A stretch of DNA of 64,000 bases, taken from Clostridia bacterium. Lineage in GTDB: Bacteria; Bacillota; Clostridia; RUG12999. The notes beneath the pieces were generated by a model. The model saw only the letters and a list, made by a program, of their open reading frames with translations, did not search any database and was not told the DNA's origin. The stretch is taken from contig JAFQMF010000017.1 of the NCBI GenBank assembly GCA_017396395.1, positions 1 to 64,000 of the forward strand, read 5' to 3'. Numbering within the stretch: the first letter of the stretch is position 1; each line of letters starts with the position of its first letter. The position numbers were made by a program, and so were the translations under genes. Positions 52,050 through 59,667 of the stretch are shown here, in pieces.

Positions 52050-52583
52050 TTATAATCTGACATTTTCTCCTTTCCTTAATCTTTCTTTAATTTTTTTCAG
52101 GTCGCTCATGGTCATCTGTGCCGGGTCAATTTCTGCTTTATAGCCACCTCCGGCATTCATACCTACCTCATCTATACGGTCCTCTTTTGTGTGAGCAATA
52201 TTCTTACCTTGCTGCTCACCCTCTTCATAGGCCTGTGCAATAAGCTGTGGACCTTTCGCCATCATATATGCCTTTTCGGGTTCAAACCCTGCAGATATTG
52301 CTGCTAAAAAGTCCTGATTTTTTTCCATTTCCTTTGCCTCAAAAATGGAATAATTATCCCTAACATAGCATATTGCTTCGTAAATGGAATTGCTTATCGC
52401 ATCATCGTCTGCGTTTTTTGTTTTACCTGCATTTTCCACTACCAGCTCCAGCTCGTCAAGATTTTCAGCTCCGGTAAAACTCATAATATTTTCAAGAATT
52501 TTATATATTCTCTGGATATTATCATTTTCCATCTGCTGACCTTCATTTCGGGTAATTTCTTCCCGACTGTTTTTTCCAAACAT
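52050..52583 (-). CDS. scaffold-like protein of the phage cassette
   Basis: 177 residues from MFGKNSREEITRNEG, with GGAGG 6 bases upstream; an extension to 52634 is less likely. Acidic, mostly helical, ending in a basic segment KKIKERLRKGENVRL. Scaffolds often bind the capsid protein through such a basic C-terminal helix, and the gene sits just before the capsid gene. Similarity at family level is not established. Confidence 0.75.
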   Translation of the reverse strand: MFGKNSREEITRNEGQQMENDNIQRIYKILENIMSFTGAENLDELELVVENAGKTKNADDDAISNSIYEAICYVRDNYSIFEAKEMEKNQDFLAAISAGFEPEKAYMMAKGPQLIAQAYEEGEQQGKNIAHTKEDRIDEVGMNAGGGYKAEIDPAQMTMSDLKKIKERLRKGENVRL

Positions 52584-52634
52584 TTTTTTCCTCCATTCAT
52601 ATTTTTTGTGCCAAAAGATGTGGGAATGCAACAA

Positions 52635-52943
52635 CTTTTAATATTTTTCACTTTGGCACTGAGGGAATTATAGCACCGATATAGTTTAATGAATTCTGCT
52701 TTTTTAGAAAATATCGCATTTTTCTACATTTCTTTCCCCCTTATATACAGCAACCCTTACGATAGTTTTAAATTTTTCTTTGTATAAAAATGTCGAATAC
52801 CATTTTTTCGTGCTACAAATTAATTTTACACGCATTTTCAATGGAATTTCTTTAGCTTAAATATAAAAAAATCGATATATTTCTTCATTTTTTTAAGGCA
52901 AAACATATAATATTAATGTATAAAAGTATAAAAGGAGATAAAA
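52635..52943. promoter_or_regulatory. divergent control region of the phage cassette and yunB
   Basis: No gene is seen in these 309 bases. On the minus strand TGCTATAAT (52667-52675) is an extended -10 box for the cassette with no good -35. On the plus strand CATATAAT (52904-52911), 30 bases before the yunB start, resembles a sigma-E -10 element. The rest is AT-rich. Confidence 0.55.
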
Positions 52944-53609
52944 ATGTACATATCTAATTTACATAACCGAAGAAAATCTTTTCTTCCTTTTAAATTATTT
53001 GTAATTCTTCTTTCTGTTTTAACAATAATTGTTTTATCTTTTGAAAGATTTGTTAAGGTAGCTGCTCCCTTTGCGGAAAGCAAAGCTCATTTTATCGCAA
53101 TAGATATAATTAATCTGGAAGTCAGCAGATATATAAAAGACAATCCTTCTCTTTTTGACAATATAATTACCGTAAAAACTCATGATGGATATATAACTTA
53201 CGCAGGAGTAGAAAGCAGTAAGGTTAATACAATTAAAAGTGAACTCACTGGGCGTATTAACAGTTCTCTTTCACAGGAAAGAGAATACACTCTGGGTATT
53301 CCTATGGCAAACCTTTTGGGAATTACTTTATTAAGCGGAATAGGAGTGCCTTTAAAATTAAAAATCCACCCTGTTTCACGGGTGGAGATGAATTTTAAAA
53401 ACAGCTTTACCTCAGAGGGGATAAATCAAACTCATTTATTTTTAAGTTTAGATATAAAAGTGCGGGTAATGATTGTAATTCCTGGACTTAGAAAGTCCGC
53501 AGAGGTAACTACTTCTATTCCTCTTGGAGAAACAGTTTTCTTAGGTCAGGTGCCCCAGCAATATACAAATTTAGGAGAAGGAAAAGAATACTCTGTATCT
53601 ATAGAATAG
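52944..53609 (+). CDS. yunB: sporulation protein YunB
   Basis: 221 residues. One N-terminal membrane helix (about 15-37, PFKLFVILLSVLTIIVLSF) and an external domain with HFIAIDIINLEVSRYI and VEMNFKNSFTSEGINQT. YunB is mother-cell expressed (sigma-E) in Bacillus and required for efficient sporulation. AAAGGAG precedes the start by 7 bases. Confidence 0.92.
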   Translation: MYISNLHNRRKSFLPFKLFVILLSVLTIIVLSFERFVKVAAPFAESKAHFIAIDIINLEVSRYIKDNPSLFDNIITVKTHDGYITYAGVESSKVNTIKSELTGRINSSLSQEREYTLGIPMANLLGITLLSGIGVPLKLKIHPVSRVEMNFKNSFTSEGINQTHLFLSLDIKVRVMIVIPGLRKSAEVTTSIPLGETVFLGQVPQQYTNLGEGKEYSVSIE

Positions 53610-53625
53610 ATGGAAATAAAAAAAT

Positions 53626-53654
53626 TTGATTTTTTACCCTATATATGCTACAAT
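53626..53654 (+). promoter_or_regulatory. sigma-A promoter of ymdB
   Basis: TTGATT (53626-53631), 17 bases, TACAAT (53649-53654), about 38 bases before the ATG. Confidence 0.72.
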
Positions 53655-53691
53655 ATATACTATATATAATATTAAAAAGGGGTATTATTAA

Positions 53692-54459
53692 ATGAAAATT
53701 CTTTGTATTGGCGATATAGTAGGAACACCAGGCTGTGAAATGATATATAGCCAACTTAAATATCTCATAAAAGAAAATGATATAGATTTTGTTATTGCAA
53801 ACGGAGAAAATGCTGCAACCGGCAACGGAATTACAAAAGAAAAAGCTGAAAAGTTACTTGACTCGGGAGTAAATGTTATTACTCTTGGAAATCATGCATT
53901 TTCTAAGCCTGATTCGGCAATACTTATGAATAGTGGATTTCCTATGGTTAGACCGATAAATCTACCTGAAGGAACTCCCGGCAAAGGATATATAATAAAA
54001 GAGTGTAATGGTAAAAGGATAGGAATAATAAACGCCCTTGGCAGAGTATTTTTAAACCCCATTGACAGTCCCTTTGATGCAGTAAAAAAATGTGTTAATG
54101 AAATTAGCGATAAAACGGATATAATAATTGTAGATTTTCACGCAGAGGCAACAAGCGAAAAAGCTGCCCTTGCCTGGTATCTGGACGGAAAAATTACGGC
54201 TCTTTTTGGCACTCATACTCATGTGCAGACTGCAGATGAGCGTCTTCTCCCTTCCGGCAGTGCTTTTATATCAGATATAGGTATGGTAGGTCCTTATAAT
54301 TCTGTTCTTGGTATGAGTAAGGATGTTTCTATATCCCGCTTTGTAACCCTTATGAATAAGCGTTATGCAATAGCAGAAGGAAACTGCATATTGTGTGGAA
54401 TTATTATTGAAACAGAGGGCAAACTTCCTAAGAGTATTTCAAGAATTAAAATATGTTAA
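53692..54459 (+). CDS. ymdB: YmdB-family metallophosphoesterase
   Basis: 255 residues of the TIGR00282 group. Motifs: CIGDIVGTPG, ANGENAATG, LGNHAFSK and FGTHTHVQTAD. YmdB hydrolyses 2',3'-cyclic nucleotides in Bacillus and affects biofilm and motility decisions. It precedes spoVS, the common clostridial order, though rny is not adjacent here. Confidence 0.94.
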   Translation: MKILCIGDIVGTPGCEMIYSQLKYLIKENDIDFVIANGENAATGNGITKEKAEKLLDSGVNVITLGNHAFSKPDSAILMNSGFPMVRPINLPEGTPGKGYIIKECNGKRIGIINALGRVFLNPIDSPFDAVKKCVNEISDKTDIIIVDFHAEATSEKAALAWYLDGKITALFGTHTHVQTADERLLPSGSAFISDIGMVGPYNSVLGMSKDVSISRFVTLMNKRYAIAEGNCILCGIIIETEGKLPKSISRIKIC

Positions 54460-54510
54460 AAATGCACAATTTTAGCGACAATTTTCGTTTATTTTCCCTA
54501 TCAAAAAAAG

Positions 54511-54540
54511 AAGGGTTTTTTCGCAAAAAAAGCGAAATAA
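54511..54540 (+). promoter_or_regulatory. candidate sigma-H-type promoter of spoVS
   Basis: AAGGGTTTT (54511-54519), 12 bases, GCGAAATAA (54532-54540) resembles AGGATTT-N12-GAAT. In Bacillus spoVS depends on sigma-H. The match is imperfect. Confidence 0.45.
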
Positions 54541-54586
54541 TATAAGCAGTACATTTGAGGATTCAATATAAAGAGGAGGTCTTGAC

Positions 54587-54847
54587 ATGAACATACTTAA
54601 AGTATCTTCTGGTTCAAAGCCTAATTCCGTTGCAGGAGCTCTTGCCGAAGCAATACGCCAAGATGGTCAGGCAGAAATTCAGGCAATAGGTGCAGGAGCA
54701 ATTAACCAGTCTATAAAGGCTATTGCAATAGCTCGTGGTTTTCTTGCTCCAGCAGGCATTGACGTGGTGTGCATACCGGCATTCACGGATATAGAAGTTG
54801 ACGGTATTTCGAAAACAGCAATCAAACTAATAGTCACAGCTCGCTGA
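54587..54847 (+). CDS. spoVS: stage V sporulation protein S
   Basis: 86 residues, an Alba-like small protein highly conserved among spore formers (LKVSSGSKPNSVAGALAEAI; INQSIKAIAIARGFLAP). It affects septation and coat/cortex steps. AAGAGGAGG precedes the start. The spoVM gene lies about 150 bases downstream. Confidence 0.97.
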   Translation: MNILKVSSGSKPNSVAGALAEAIRQDGQAEIQAIGAGAINQSIKAIAIARGFLAPAGIDVVCIPAFTDIEVDGISKTAIKLIVTAR

Positions 54848-54887
54848 TTCCGCCACATGACGATCTTATTAAGTATATGTACTCTAA

Positions 54888-54941
54888 AAAAGAGGCTGGG
54901 ACAAAATGATTTTTAAAAATCATTTTGTCCCAGCCTCTTTT
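54888..54941. repeat. 54-base perfect palindrome after spoVS
   Basis: Each half is 27 bases: AAAAGAGGCTGGGACAAAAT (first 20) then GATTTTT, followed directly by its complement. On either strand the transcript would form a very strong hairpin ending in TTTT. The AGAGGCTGGGACAAAAT core is familiar as a dispersed terminator-like repeat of Firmicutes (from memory). Confidence 0.85.
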
Positions 54942-55001
54942 CACCTTTTTTCTAAAACAGGAATAATATATTATTACAAATATTTATAGGGAGGTAACTA
55001 A

Positions 55002-55073
55002 ATGAAAATCGTTGTTTTTAAAATGCCATCCATGCTGCGGGGAATAGTAAAGTCATTACTGCATATGAATTAA
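55002..55073 (+). CDS. spoVM: SpoVM, 23-residue spore-coat anchoring peptide
   Basis: The frame begins MKIVVFKMPSMLRGIVKS and ends LLHMN. It aligns without gaps to Bacillus SpoVM (26 residues): K2, K7, P9, L12, G14, I15, V16 and L20 are shared, including Pro9, which is needed for curvature sensing. SpoVM is an amphipathic helix that marks the convex forespore membrane and recruits SpoIVA. GGGAGG lies 8 bases before the ATG. It sits between spoVS and the pot operon. It is a few residues shorter at the C-terminus than the Bacillus form. Confidence 0.88.
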   Translation: MKIVVFKMPSMLRGIVKSLLHMN

Positions 55074-55144
55074 CAAAAATAATACATAAACAAACTGTTT
55101 AAACTCTTTCCCTGATTTTCATTCTGCAAATGCTAATCTATAAT

Positions 55145-55184
55145 ATTTAAATAATGGCAGACATATGTCTGCCATTATTTAAAT
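55145..55184. terminator. bidirectional terminator between spoVM and potD
   Basis: A 40-base perfect palindrome, core AATGGCAGAC/GTCTGCCATT flanked by A/T runs. It serves both the plus-strand spoVM and the minus-strand pot operon. Confidence 0.85.
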
Positions 55185-55194
55185 TTGGATATTA

Positions 55195-56337
55195 TTATAA
55201 ATCTATGTTTACTTCGCTTCGTATTTCTGTCCATAATTCCGACATAACCTTATCTGCCCCACTTCCAAGACATTTAAATGCTTCTGTTTTAGAATTTAAA
55301 TATTCCTTAGAAGGATATGATATTCCATCATTTTTAACCTGGTCGGATAAAAGCTCATAGGTTTTAGTGTTTGGAGTAGAATAACAAACAAACTCGGTAT
55401 TTGCAAGTCCAATTTCAGGCTCTAGCATAAAGTTTATAAACATTTCTGCTGCTTTTTTATTTTTGGAGGTAGCAGGAATACAAAAGCTATCTACAAACAT
55501 ATTTGTACCGCTGTCTGGTACCTTAAAACCAAGAAAATCATATTCTGCCATCAAAGAAACTGCATCACCGGCATAATATGGTGCAACTACTGCTTCCTCT
55601 GCACCCATTCTGTCAAAAATCTCGTCCATTACATAAGCCTGAACAAGTCCTTTCTGTTCCTTTAAAAGTTCAGCGGTTTTTTCAAGCTCTTTTGTATCCT
55701 CAGTATTAAGAGAATATCCAAGACGAATCTGGGCAATTGCAAAGGCATCTCTTGGGTTATCAAACATTAACATATTATCCTTGTACTTTTCATCCCAAAG
55801 AATTTCCCAGTCGAAATTATCATCTTTAATAACATTTTTATTATAAATAATACCAACAGTACCCCAGAAATACGGAACGCTGTATTTATCCTCAGGGTCA
55901 AATTCAAGTCCCTTGTAATCATCAGAAATATTATTGTAATTGGGAATATTATTAAAATCAATATGGGCAAGCATATTTTCCCCTGCCATTTTTGAAATCA
56001 TATAATCAGAAGGGATAATTATATCGTAATTAGACGCTCCTGCCTTCATTTTCGCATACAGCTCTTCATTTGTTGCATAGTTAATATAATTTACCTTAAT
56101 TCCTGTAAGCAGTTCAAAAGCTTTTACTACATTTATTGATTCACCATCTGAACCATCAGAAATATATTCTCCCCAGTTTGCAACGTTAATTTCAACGCCC
56201 TCTTCTGCTAACTGCGAATAATACTCTTTGTCCATATTTGAAATCACTTGTGTTTCCAGTTGGTTGTTTTGACCGCAAGCTGTAAAAACTCCGGCAATTA
56301 AAACTAAAATACTTGCTAAGCACCAGATTTTTTTCAT
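55195..56337 (-). CDS. potD: polyamine ABC transporter, substrate-binding lipoprotein
   Basis: 380 residues. Lipoprotein signal MKKIWCLASILVLIAGVFTACG with the lipobox TACG at about residue 21. The PotD/PotF-type binding fold follows (INVANWGEYISDGSDG; YDIIIPSDYMISKM; VPYFWGTVGIIYNK). It captures spermidine or putrescine outside the cell. Last gene of potABCD, 1 base after potC. Confidence 0.94.
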   Translation of the reverse strand: MKKIWCLASILVLIAGVFTACGQNNQLETQVISNMDKEYYSQLAEEGVEINVANWGEYISDGSDGESINVVKAFELLTGIKVNYINYATNEELYAKMKAGASNYDIIIPSDYMISKMAGENMLAHIDFNNIPNYNNISDDYKGLEFDPEDKYSVPYFWGTVGIIYNKNVIKDDNFDWEILWDEKYKDNMLMFDNPRDAFAIAQIRLGYSLNTEDTKELEKTAELLKEQKGLVQAYVMDEIFDRMGAEEAVVAPYYAGDAVSLMAEYDFLGFKVPDSGTNMFVDSFCIPATSKNKKAAEMFINFMLEPEIGLANTEFVCYSTPNTKTYELLSDQVKNDGISYPSKEYLNSKTEAFKCLGSGADKVMSELWTEIRSEVNIDL

Positions 56338-56338
56338 A

Positions 56339-57160
56339 TTATATTTCCCCTCTTCTGTGAAGCTTATATTTATTAAGCTTCTTCTCTCTTTTTATTTCTA
56401 CTATATTCTTTCCTATTAAGACTATTACAACTACAGCAAAAATCAATGTTGATAATGCATTAATTTTTGGGCTGACCTGTCTTCTTGTCATAGAGTAAAT
56501 TTTAATAGGCAGTGTCTGCACCGTATCTCCGCTTACGAAATAACTTACCACAAAATCATCAAGAGAATAGGTAAATGCCATCAAAAATCCCGAAAGCACT
56601 CCCGGTAAAATTTCAGGAAGTGTTACCTTGAAAAAGGTTTGCATAGGTGTGCAGCCTAAATCTGCTGCTGCATCCAGCAAATTTTTATCCATTTGCCTGA
56701 ACTTTGGCATAATATTAAGTATAACATAGGGAGTATCAAAGGTAATATGTGCAATTATCAAGGTTGCATATCCCATTTTAAAATTCATCCGTGCCGCAAA
56801 AAACACAAAAAGCAACATTAAAGATACACCTGTTACAATTTCAGGATTTATCATAGGAATATTATTTACACCAAGAGTTGCAGACCTTGGAAGCTTTTTC
56901 ATACTGTTAATGCCAAGTGCGGCAAATGTTCCAAGCACCGTAGAAACAATAGATGAAATTATCGCTACAATCACCGTACTCATAAGTGAGGACATAATTG
57001 CACTGTCCCTGAAAAGTTGCTGATACCATTTAAAGGAAAAACCAGACATTACAGAGTGGCTTTTCGTAGTATTAAACGAAAAAATTATCAGCACTAAAAT
57101 AGGTGCATACAAAAATATCATCATTAAAGTTAAATATATATATTTAGAGGCTTTTTTCAC
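56339..57160 (-). CDS. potC: polyamine ABC transporter permease PotC
   Basis: 273 residues with about six membrane segments and the EAA loop DAAADLGCTPMQTFFKVTLPEILPG that docks on the ATPase. Second permease of the pair. Overall order potA-potB-potC-potD on one transcript. Confidence 0.94.
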   Translation of the reverse strand: MKKASKYIYLTLMMIFLYAPILVLIIFSFNTTKSHSVMSGFSFKWYQQLFRDSAIMSSLMSTVIVAIISSIVSTVLGTFAALGINSMKKLPRSATLGVNNIPMINPEIVTGVSLMLLFVFFAARMNFKMGYATLIIAHITFDTPYVILNIMPKFRQMDKNLLDAAADLGCTPMQTFFKVTLPEILPGVLSGFLMAFTYSLDDFVVSYFVSGDTVQTLPIKIYSMTRRQVSPKINALSTLIFAVVVIVLIGKNIVEIKREKKLNKYKLHRRGEI

Positions 57161-57176
57161 TTTTTCAAACCTACCT

Positions 57177-57989
57177 TTATATAATTACTTTCTCTTCCTG
57201 GTCTGATTTATCAATAAGATTGATAAATGCCATAACAATCAAAATTATCACCATAAGCACAAATGAAATTCCCGCACCAAGATTGGGATTATATGAAGTT
57301 CCAAGAAACTGCATTTCAATAAGGTCGCCTATAAGAAGATTTGAGCTTCCTCCCAACATTTTGGAAATAATAAATGTGCTTATCGCAGGGACAAACACCA
57401 TAGTAATACCTGAAATTATTCCAGGCATTGAAAGAGGGATTGTTACCTTTAAAATAGACTGAAATCCATTACATCCAAGGTCTCCTGCCGCTTCCATTAT
57501 ACTTTTATCAATCTTTGCCATAACAGTATATAAAGGAAGTATCATAAAAGGTATATAGTCATACACCATACCAAGTATTACCGCACCACTTGTATTAAGC
57601 ATTTTTATAGGTTCAATTCCTACCATAGACAGCAGATTATTAATTATACCATTATTGCCGATAATAGTCTGCCATGCGTATGTTCTAAGTAAAAAGTTCA
57701 TCCACATAGGAAGCATAACAATCATAATCATTGTGCTTTGAACATTTTTGCTCATATTGGCAATTATATAAGCAAGAGGATATGCAATAATAAGGCATAT
57801 CACTGTTGCCAGTGCCGCAAAACCGATAGACCTTGCAAAAATAGGAGCATAGTCAGCGGTTTTTATTATATTTTCAAGTGTAAATGCACCGCTGTCGGTG
57901 GTAAACGCAAAGTATGCCACAATAAAAAGAGGTACAATCACAAAAATAGCCATCCAAAGCTGATAAGGCGCTGCCGCTATTTTTTTCAT
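57177..57989 (-). CDS. potB: polyamine ABC transporter permease PotB
   Basis: 270 residues with six membrane segments. The EAA loop is EAAGDLGCNGFQSILKVTIPLSMPG. It forms the channel with PotC. Confidence 0.94.
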   Translation of the reverse strand: MKKIAAAPYQLWMAIFVIVPLFIVAYFAFTTDSGAFTLENIIKTADYAPIFARSIGFAALATVICLIIAYPLAYIIANMSKNVQSTMIMIVMLPMWMNFLLRTYAWQTIIGNNGIINNLLSMVGIEPIKMLNTSGAVILGMVYDYIPFMILPLYTVMAKIDKSIMEAAGDLGCNGFQSILKVTIPLSMPGIISGITMVFVPAISTFIISKMLGGSSNLLIGDLIEMQFLGTSYNPNLGAGISFVLMVIILIVMAFINLIDKSDQEEKVII

Positions 57990-58014
57990 TTATTTTAATC
58001 TCCCTAAGTTTAGT

Positions 58015-59067
58015 TTATAGACTTTTTGGTGTTTTGTACATAATCTGAATATCGTAAGGGTCAAATTCAAGACCTGCCTTAGTCCCTACCTCCGCCGCTT
58101 TTGTGGAATGTACAAGCCAGTTAAAGCCATCAGCCCTTACTGTCATTTCATAATGCACACCTTTAAATATTACCGACTCCACAACTCCGCATATTTTTGC
58201 ATCAGCTGAAGAAACAATTCTTACATCCTCTGGACGTATAACCACATCAACAGGAGTGTTTTCTCCAAAATCTTTATCTACACATTCAAATTTTTTCCCG
58301 AATATTTCAACCTCAAAATCCTTTGTCATAATGCCGTCCATAATGTTGCTTTCCCCAATGAAATCAGCAACAAAGGCATTTACAGGCTCATTATAAATAT
58401 CCACAGGAGTTCCGCTTTGCTGAATAACTCCCCCATTCATAACTACAATTCTGTCAGACATTGTAAGTGCTTCCTCTTGGTCATGAGTTACATACACAAA
58501 GGTAATTCCCAATTTTTTCTGAATATTTTTTAGTTCAAGCTGCATGCCCTTTCTCAATTTTAAATCAAGTGCACCAAGAGGCTCGTCAAGTAAAAGCACT
58601 TCAGGTCTTGTTACAAGAGACCGTGCAATAGCAACTCTCTGTTGCTGACCGCCTGACAATGCATTTATAGAGCATTTTTCTCTGCCTGATAGATTTATCA
58701 TATCCAGCATACCGGTAACCCGTGTTTTAATTTCTTCTTTACTTACGCCTTTAATTTTTAACCCAAAAGCAATGTTCTCATACACATTAAGATGAGGAAA
58801 AAGAGCATACTTCTGAAAAACAGTATTTACATTTCTAAGGTATGGGGGAAGATTTGTAATATCCTTGCCATTCATATAAACCTTACCCTTGGTAGGTGTT
58901 TCAAAGCCACCGATAATACGAAGTGTTGTAGTTTTTCCGCAACCGCTTGGTCCAAGCAGTGTTACAAACTGCTTTTGCAGAATATCCAAATCAATACCGT
59001 TTAAAACGCCCTTGTCTGTTTCAAAGGTTTTAGTTATATTTTTAAGCTGAATAAATGCAGTATCCAT
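58015..59067 (-). CDS. potA: polyamine ABC transporter ATPase
   Basis: 350 residues. Walker [10 protein letters not shown], signature [14 protein letters not shown], Walker B VLLLDEP, D-loop GALD and the switch His in THDQEEA. A C-terminal TOBE domain (about 270-350) is present. First gene of the operon. Confidence 0.96.
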   Translation of the reverse strand: MDTAFIQLKNITKTFETDKGVLNGIDLDILQKQFVTLLGPSGCGKTTTLRIIGGFETPTKGKVYMNGKDITNLPPYLRNVNTVFQKYALFPHLNVYENIAFGLKIKGVSKEEIKTRVTGMLDMINLSGREKCSINALSGGQQQRVAIARSLVTRPEVLLLDEPLGALDLKLRKGMQLELKNIQKKLGITFVYVTHDQEEALTMSDRIVVMNGGVIQQSGTPVDIYNEPVNAFVADFIGESNIMDGIMTKDFEVEIFGKKFECVDKDFGENTPVDVVIRPEDVRIVSSADAKICGVVESVIFKGVHYEMTVRADGFNWLVHSTKAAEVGTKAGLEFDPYDIQIMYKTPKSL

Positions 59068-59158
59068 TTCTATCCCCCTTTATATGATACAAATATAAAA
59101 GATACGGAATTTTCTAAAAAGTCCATATCACAATAATCAAAATAAAATACCGATTATA

Positions 59159-59187
59159 ATAATACGATTTTTTTTATAATTTGTCAA
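59159..59187 (-). promoter_or_regulatory. sigma-A promoter of potABCD
   Basis: On the minus strand TTGACA (59182-59187), 17 bases, TATTAT (59159-59164). Confidence 0.78.
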
Positions 59188-59528
59188 TAGATTTACCTAA
59201 ACTTTTGCATTTTTTATGAATTGCACAAAAAAAGTGGAAAAGTGCAGAATTTAATTTTAATTTATATCTGTAAAAAACATTATATTTTGGCTTTATACTG
59301 CCATTTTTTCAATGTTTGTTTAATAGTAGTATTTTGTTTTTAAAAGTTTAGTATTTTAACTGCTTTTTATAAAAAGAACAGTTAAATGAATTATAAGTTC
59401 AGTATTACTGTTATTTTTAGGCTTTTTTATATCACTTACAATAATTGTAGAATTTTTGGGTATTTTTCACAATAAATATTTATGAAAGGCTTCTTTTTAC
59501 CTTAATTAAAAATAATTAGGCATATCAC
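59188..59528. other. AT-rich divergent intergenic region between potA and the rhamnulokinase gene
   Basis: I see no gene here. The one strong structure is TTTAACTGCTTTTT / AAAAAG-AA-CAGTTAAA at 59355-59386, an inverted repeat that could be an operator or hairpin. The TCTGTGTTT word of the microcompartment locus is absent. Confidence 0.5.
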
Positions 59529-59558
59529 TTGACTAAAAGTGTGTTTTTGTAGTATAAT
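59529..59558 (+). promoter_or_regulatory. promoter of the rhamnulokinase gene
   Basis: TTGACT (59529-59534), 18 bases, TATAAT (59553-59558). It leaves a leader of about 100 bases. Confidence 0.72.
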
Positions 59559-59667
59559 AAAGTTACTGAAGAATTTTACATTTTTTGTTATTATATATAT
59601 ATCAAAAAATATCTTTATCAAAATAAAAAAATATGCCGTAAATAATGACGGCGGAATGGAGAATATT

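Larger units (their letters stand above)
44749..52583 (-). mobile_element. phage-derived structural and lysis cassette without packaging genes
   Basis: Twelve closely spaced minus-strand genes run from a scaffold-like protein and an N4-gp56-type capsid protein through fibre and tail-like proteins to an amidase and a holin. No terminase, portal, integrase, repressor or replication gene is present, and host genes (holB, yunB) flank it on both sides. All frames are open. I see no att-like repeats. It is either a decayed prophage or a domesticated particle/lysis locus. Confidence 0.8.

Noticed and set aside
44749-52672. Complete, inducible prophage
   Set aside because: No integrase, repressor, replication, terminase or portal genes and no att-like repeats are visible; only structural and lysis genes remain.
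59188-59528. A short gene between potA and rhaB
   Set aside because: Only very AT-rich DNA with short frames lacking ribosome-binding sites; the inverted repeat at 59355-59386 is the only clear structure.
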